This document shows, one piece after another, positions 15,823 through 16,714 of a stretch of 16,714 bases of DNA (position 1 is its first letter; each line of letters starts with the position of its first letter). Position numbers and translations under genes: made by a program. The stretch is taken from contig NW_003148770.1 in the NCBI RefSeq assembly GCF_000003605.2, forward strand, positions 658,620 through 675,333. The letters are read 5' to 3'. Below the pieces are notes generated by a model. It saw only the letters and a list, made by a program, of their open reading frames with translations. It was not told the origin of the DNA and did not search any database. The stretch comes from Saccoglossus kowalevskii (lineage: Eukaryota; Hemichordata; Enteropneusta; Harrimaniidae).

Positions 15823-16714
15823 AATGGTTACCACTTCGGCCATCTTGGTTGCTTTCATGGTGGTGACTATCTTGGCTGCTTTTATGGTCGTGGCCATCTT
15901 GGTTGCTCGTGGTGACCATCTTTGTTGCTTTCATGGTTGTGACCATCTTGGTTGCTTTCATGGTGTTGGCCATCTTGGTTGCTCGTGGTGACAATCTTTG
16001 TTGCTTTCATGGTGGTGACCATCTTGGTTGCTTTCATGGTGGTGACCAGCTTGTTGCTTTCATGGTGGTGACCATCTTGGTTGCTTTCATGTGGTGACCA
16101 TCTTGGTTGCTTTTATGGTGGTGACCATCTTGGTTGCTTTCATGGTGGCGACCACCTTGTTGCTTTCATGGTGGTGAACGTCTTGGTTGCTTTCATAGTG
16201 GTGAGCACCTTGTTGCTTTCATGGTGGTGACCACCTTGTTGCTTTCATGGTGGTGACCATCTTGGTTGCTTTCATGGTGGTGACCATCTTGGTTGCTAGC
16301 ATGGTGGTGACCACCTTGTTGCTTTCGTGGTGGTGACTATCTTGGTTGCTTTCGTGGTGGTGACCATCTTGGTTGCTTTCATGGTGGTGACCACCTTGTT
16401 GCTTTTATGGTGGTGACCATCTTGGTTGCTTTCATGGTGGCGACCACCTTGTTGCTTTCATGGTGGTGACCACCTTGTTGCTTTCATGGTGGTGACCACC
16501 TTGTTGCTTTCATGGTGGTGACCATCTTTGTTGCTTTCATGGTGGTGACCATCTTGGTTGCTTTCATGGTGGTGACCATCTTGGTTGCTTTCATGGTGGT
16601 GACCATCTTGGTTGCTTTCATGGTGGTGACCATCTTTGTTGCTTTCATGGTGGTGACCATCTTGGTTGCTTTCATTGTGGTGACCACCTTGTTGCTTTCA
16701 TGGTGGTGACCATT
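15823..16714. repeat. Minisatellite of 27- and 26-bp units, running off the window
   Basis: About 33 tandem units follow the pattern TGGTGGTGACCATCTTGGTT-GCTTTCA (27 bp). A second class, with CCACCTTGTTG, is one base shorter (26 bp), and a third has CTTTGTTG. The left edge is more diverged, and two successive blocks of three units (about 15890-16040) share the same short deletions. Most units contain GGTGACC. Both strands are open for stretches (MVVTILVAF on +, MKATKMVTT on -) simply because 27 is a multiple of three. The 26-bp units and deletions break every frame, so I treat it as non-coding. Confidence 0.95.

Noticed and set aside
15755-16709. Open frames on both strands through the minisatellite (MKATKMVTT and MVVTILVAF repeats)
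   Set aside because: They exist only because 27 is divisible by three. The 26-bp units and small deletions shift all frames, and no start or domain context supports a repeat protein.

Overview
The window is animal nuclear DNA: AT-rich, with long introns, spliceosomal GT..AG boundaries and many mobile-element remnants. It carries most of one protein-coding gene on the + strand, an orthologue of the atypical MAP kinase MAPK15 (ERK7/ERK8). The gene content, the long disordered kinase tail, and the DIRS-like, Penelope-like, SINE and MITE remnants suggest an invertebrate. A bivalve or other mollusc is my best guess, but the phylum is inference only.

Layout. 1-390 holds degenerate repeats of about 150-175 nt. 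1076-1533 is a tRNA-derived SINE on the - strand with an 11-bp target-site duplication and an A-tail. 1655-3250 is a shortened DIRS-like tyrosine-recombinase retrotransposon with inverted terminal repeats, a 27-nt right-end extension and an internal complementary region. From 3403 to 13841 lie twelve exons of MAPK15, in one continuous reading frame of 653 codons plus stop. The first roughly 65 residues (glycine loop, catalytic lysine) are not in the window and must be encoded upstream.

MAPK15 exons 3403-8053 encode the kinase core (HRDQK, DFG, TEY, CMGC C-lobe). The LC3-interacting motif Y-E-M-I spans the junction of exons 8053/8916. Exons 8916-13841 encode a Pro-, Ser-, Gly- and Arg-rich tail. 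The introns contain a 290-bp insertion with a decayed hammerhead ribozyme motif between 15-bp direct repeats (6593-6912), a 32-bp minisatellite (7279-7510) and two MITE-like inverted-repeat elements (10053-10275, 10527-10712). One intron appears to be GC-AG and follows a symmetric 72-nt exon; its acceptor is a tandem NAGNAG.

Downstream of the stop is a probable 3' UTR with several AATAAA signals, a small inverted-repeat element (15450-15628), and a 26/27-bp minisatellite from about 15823 that runs off the window end. No second protein-coding gene is supported.
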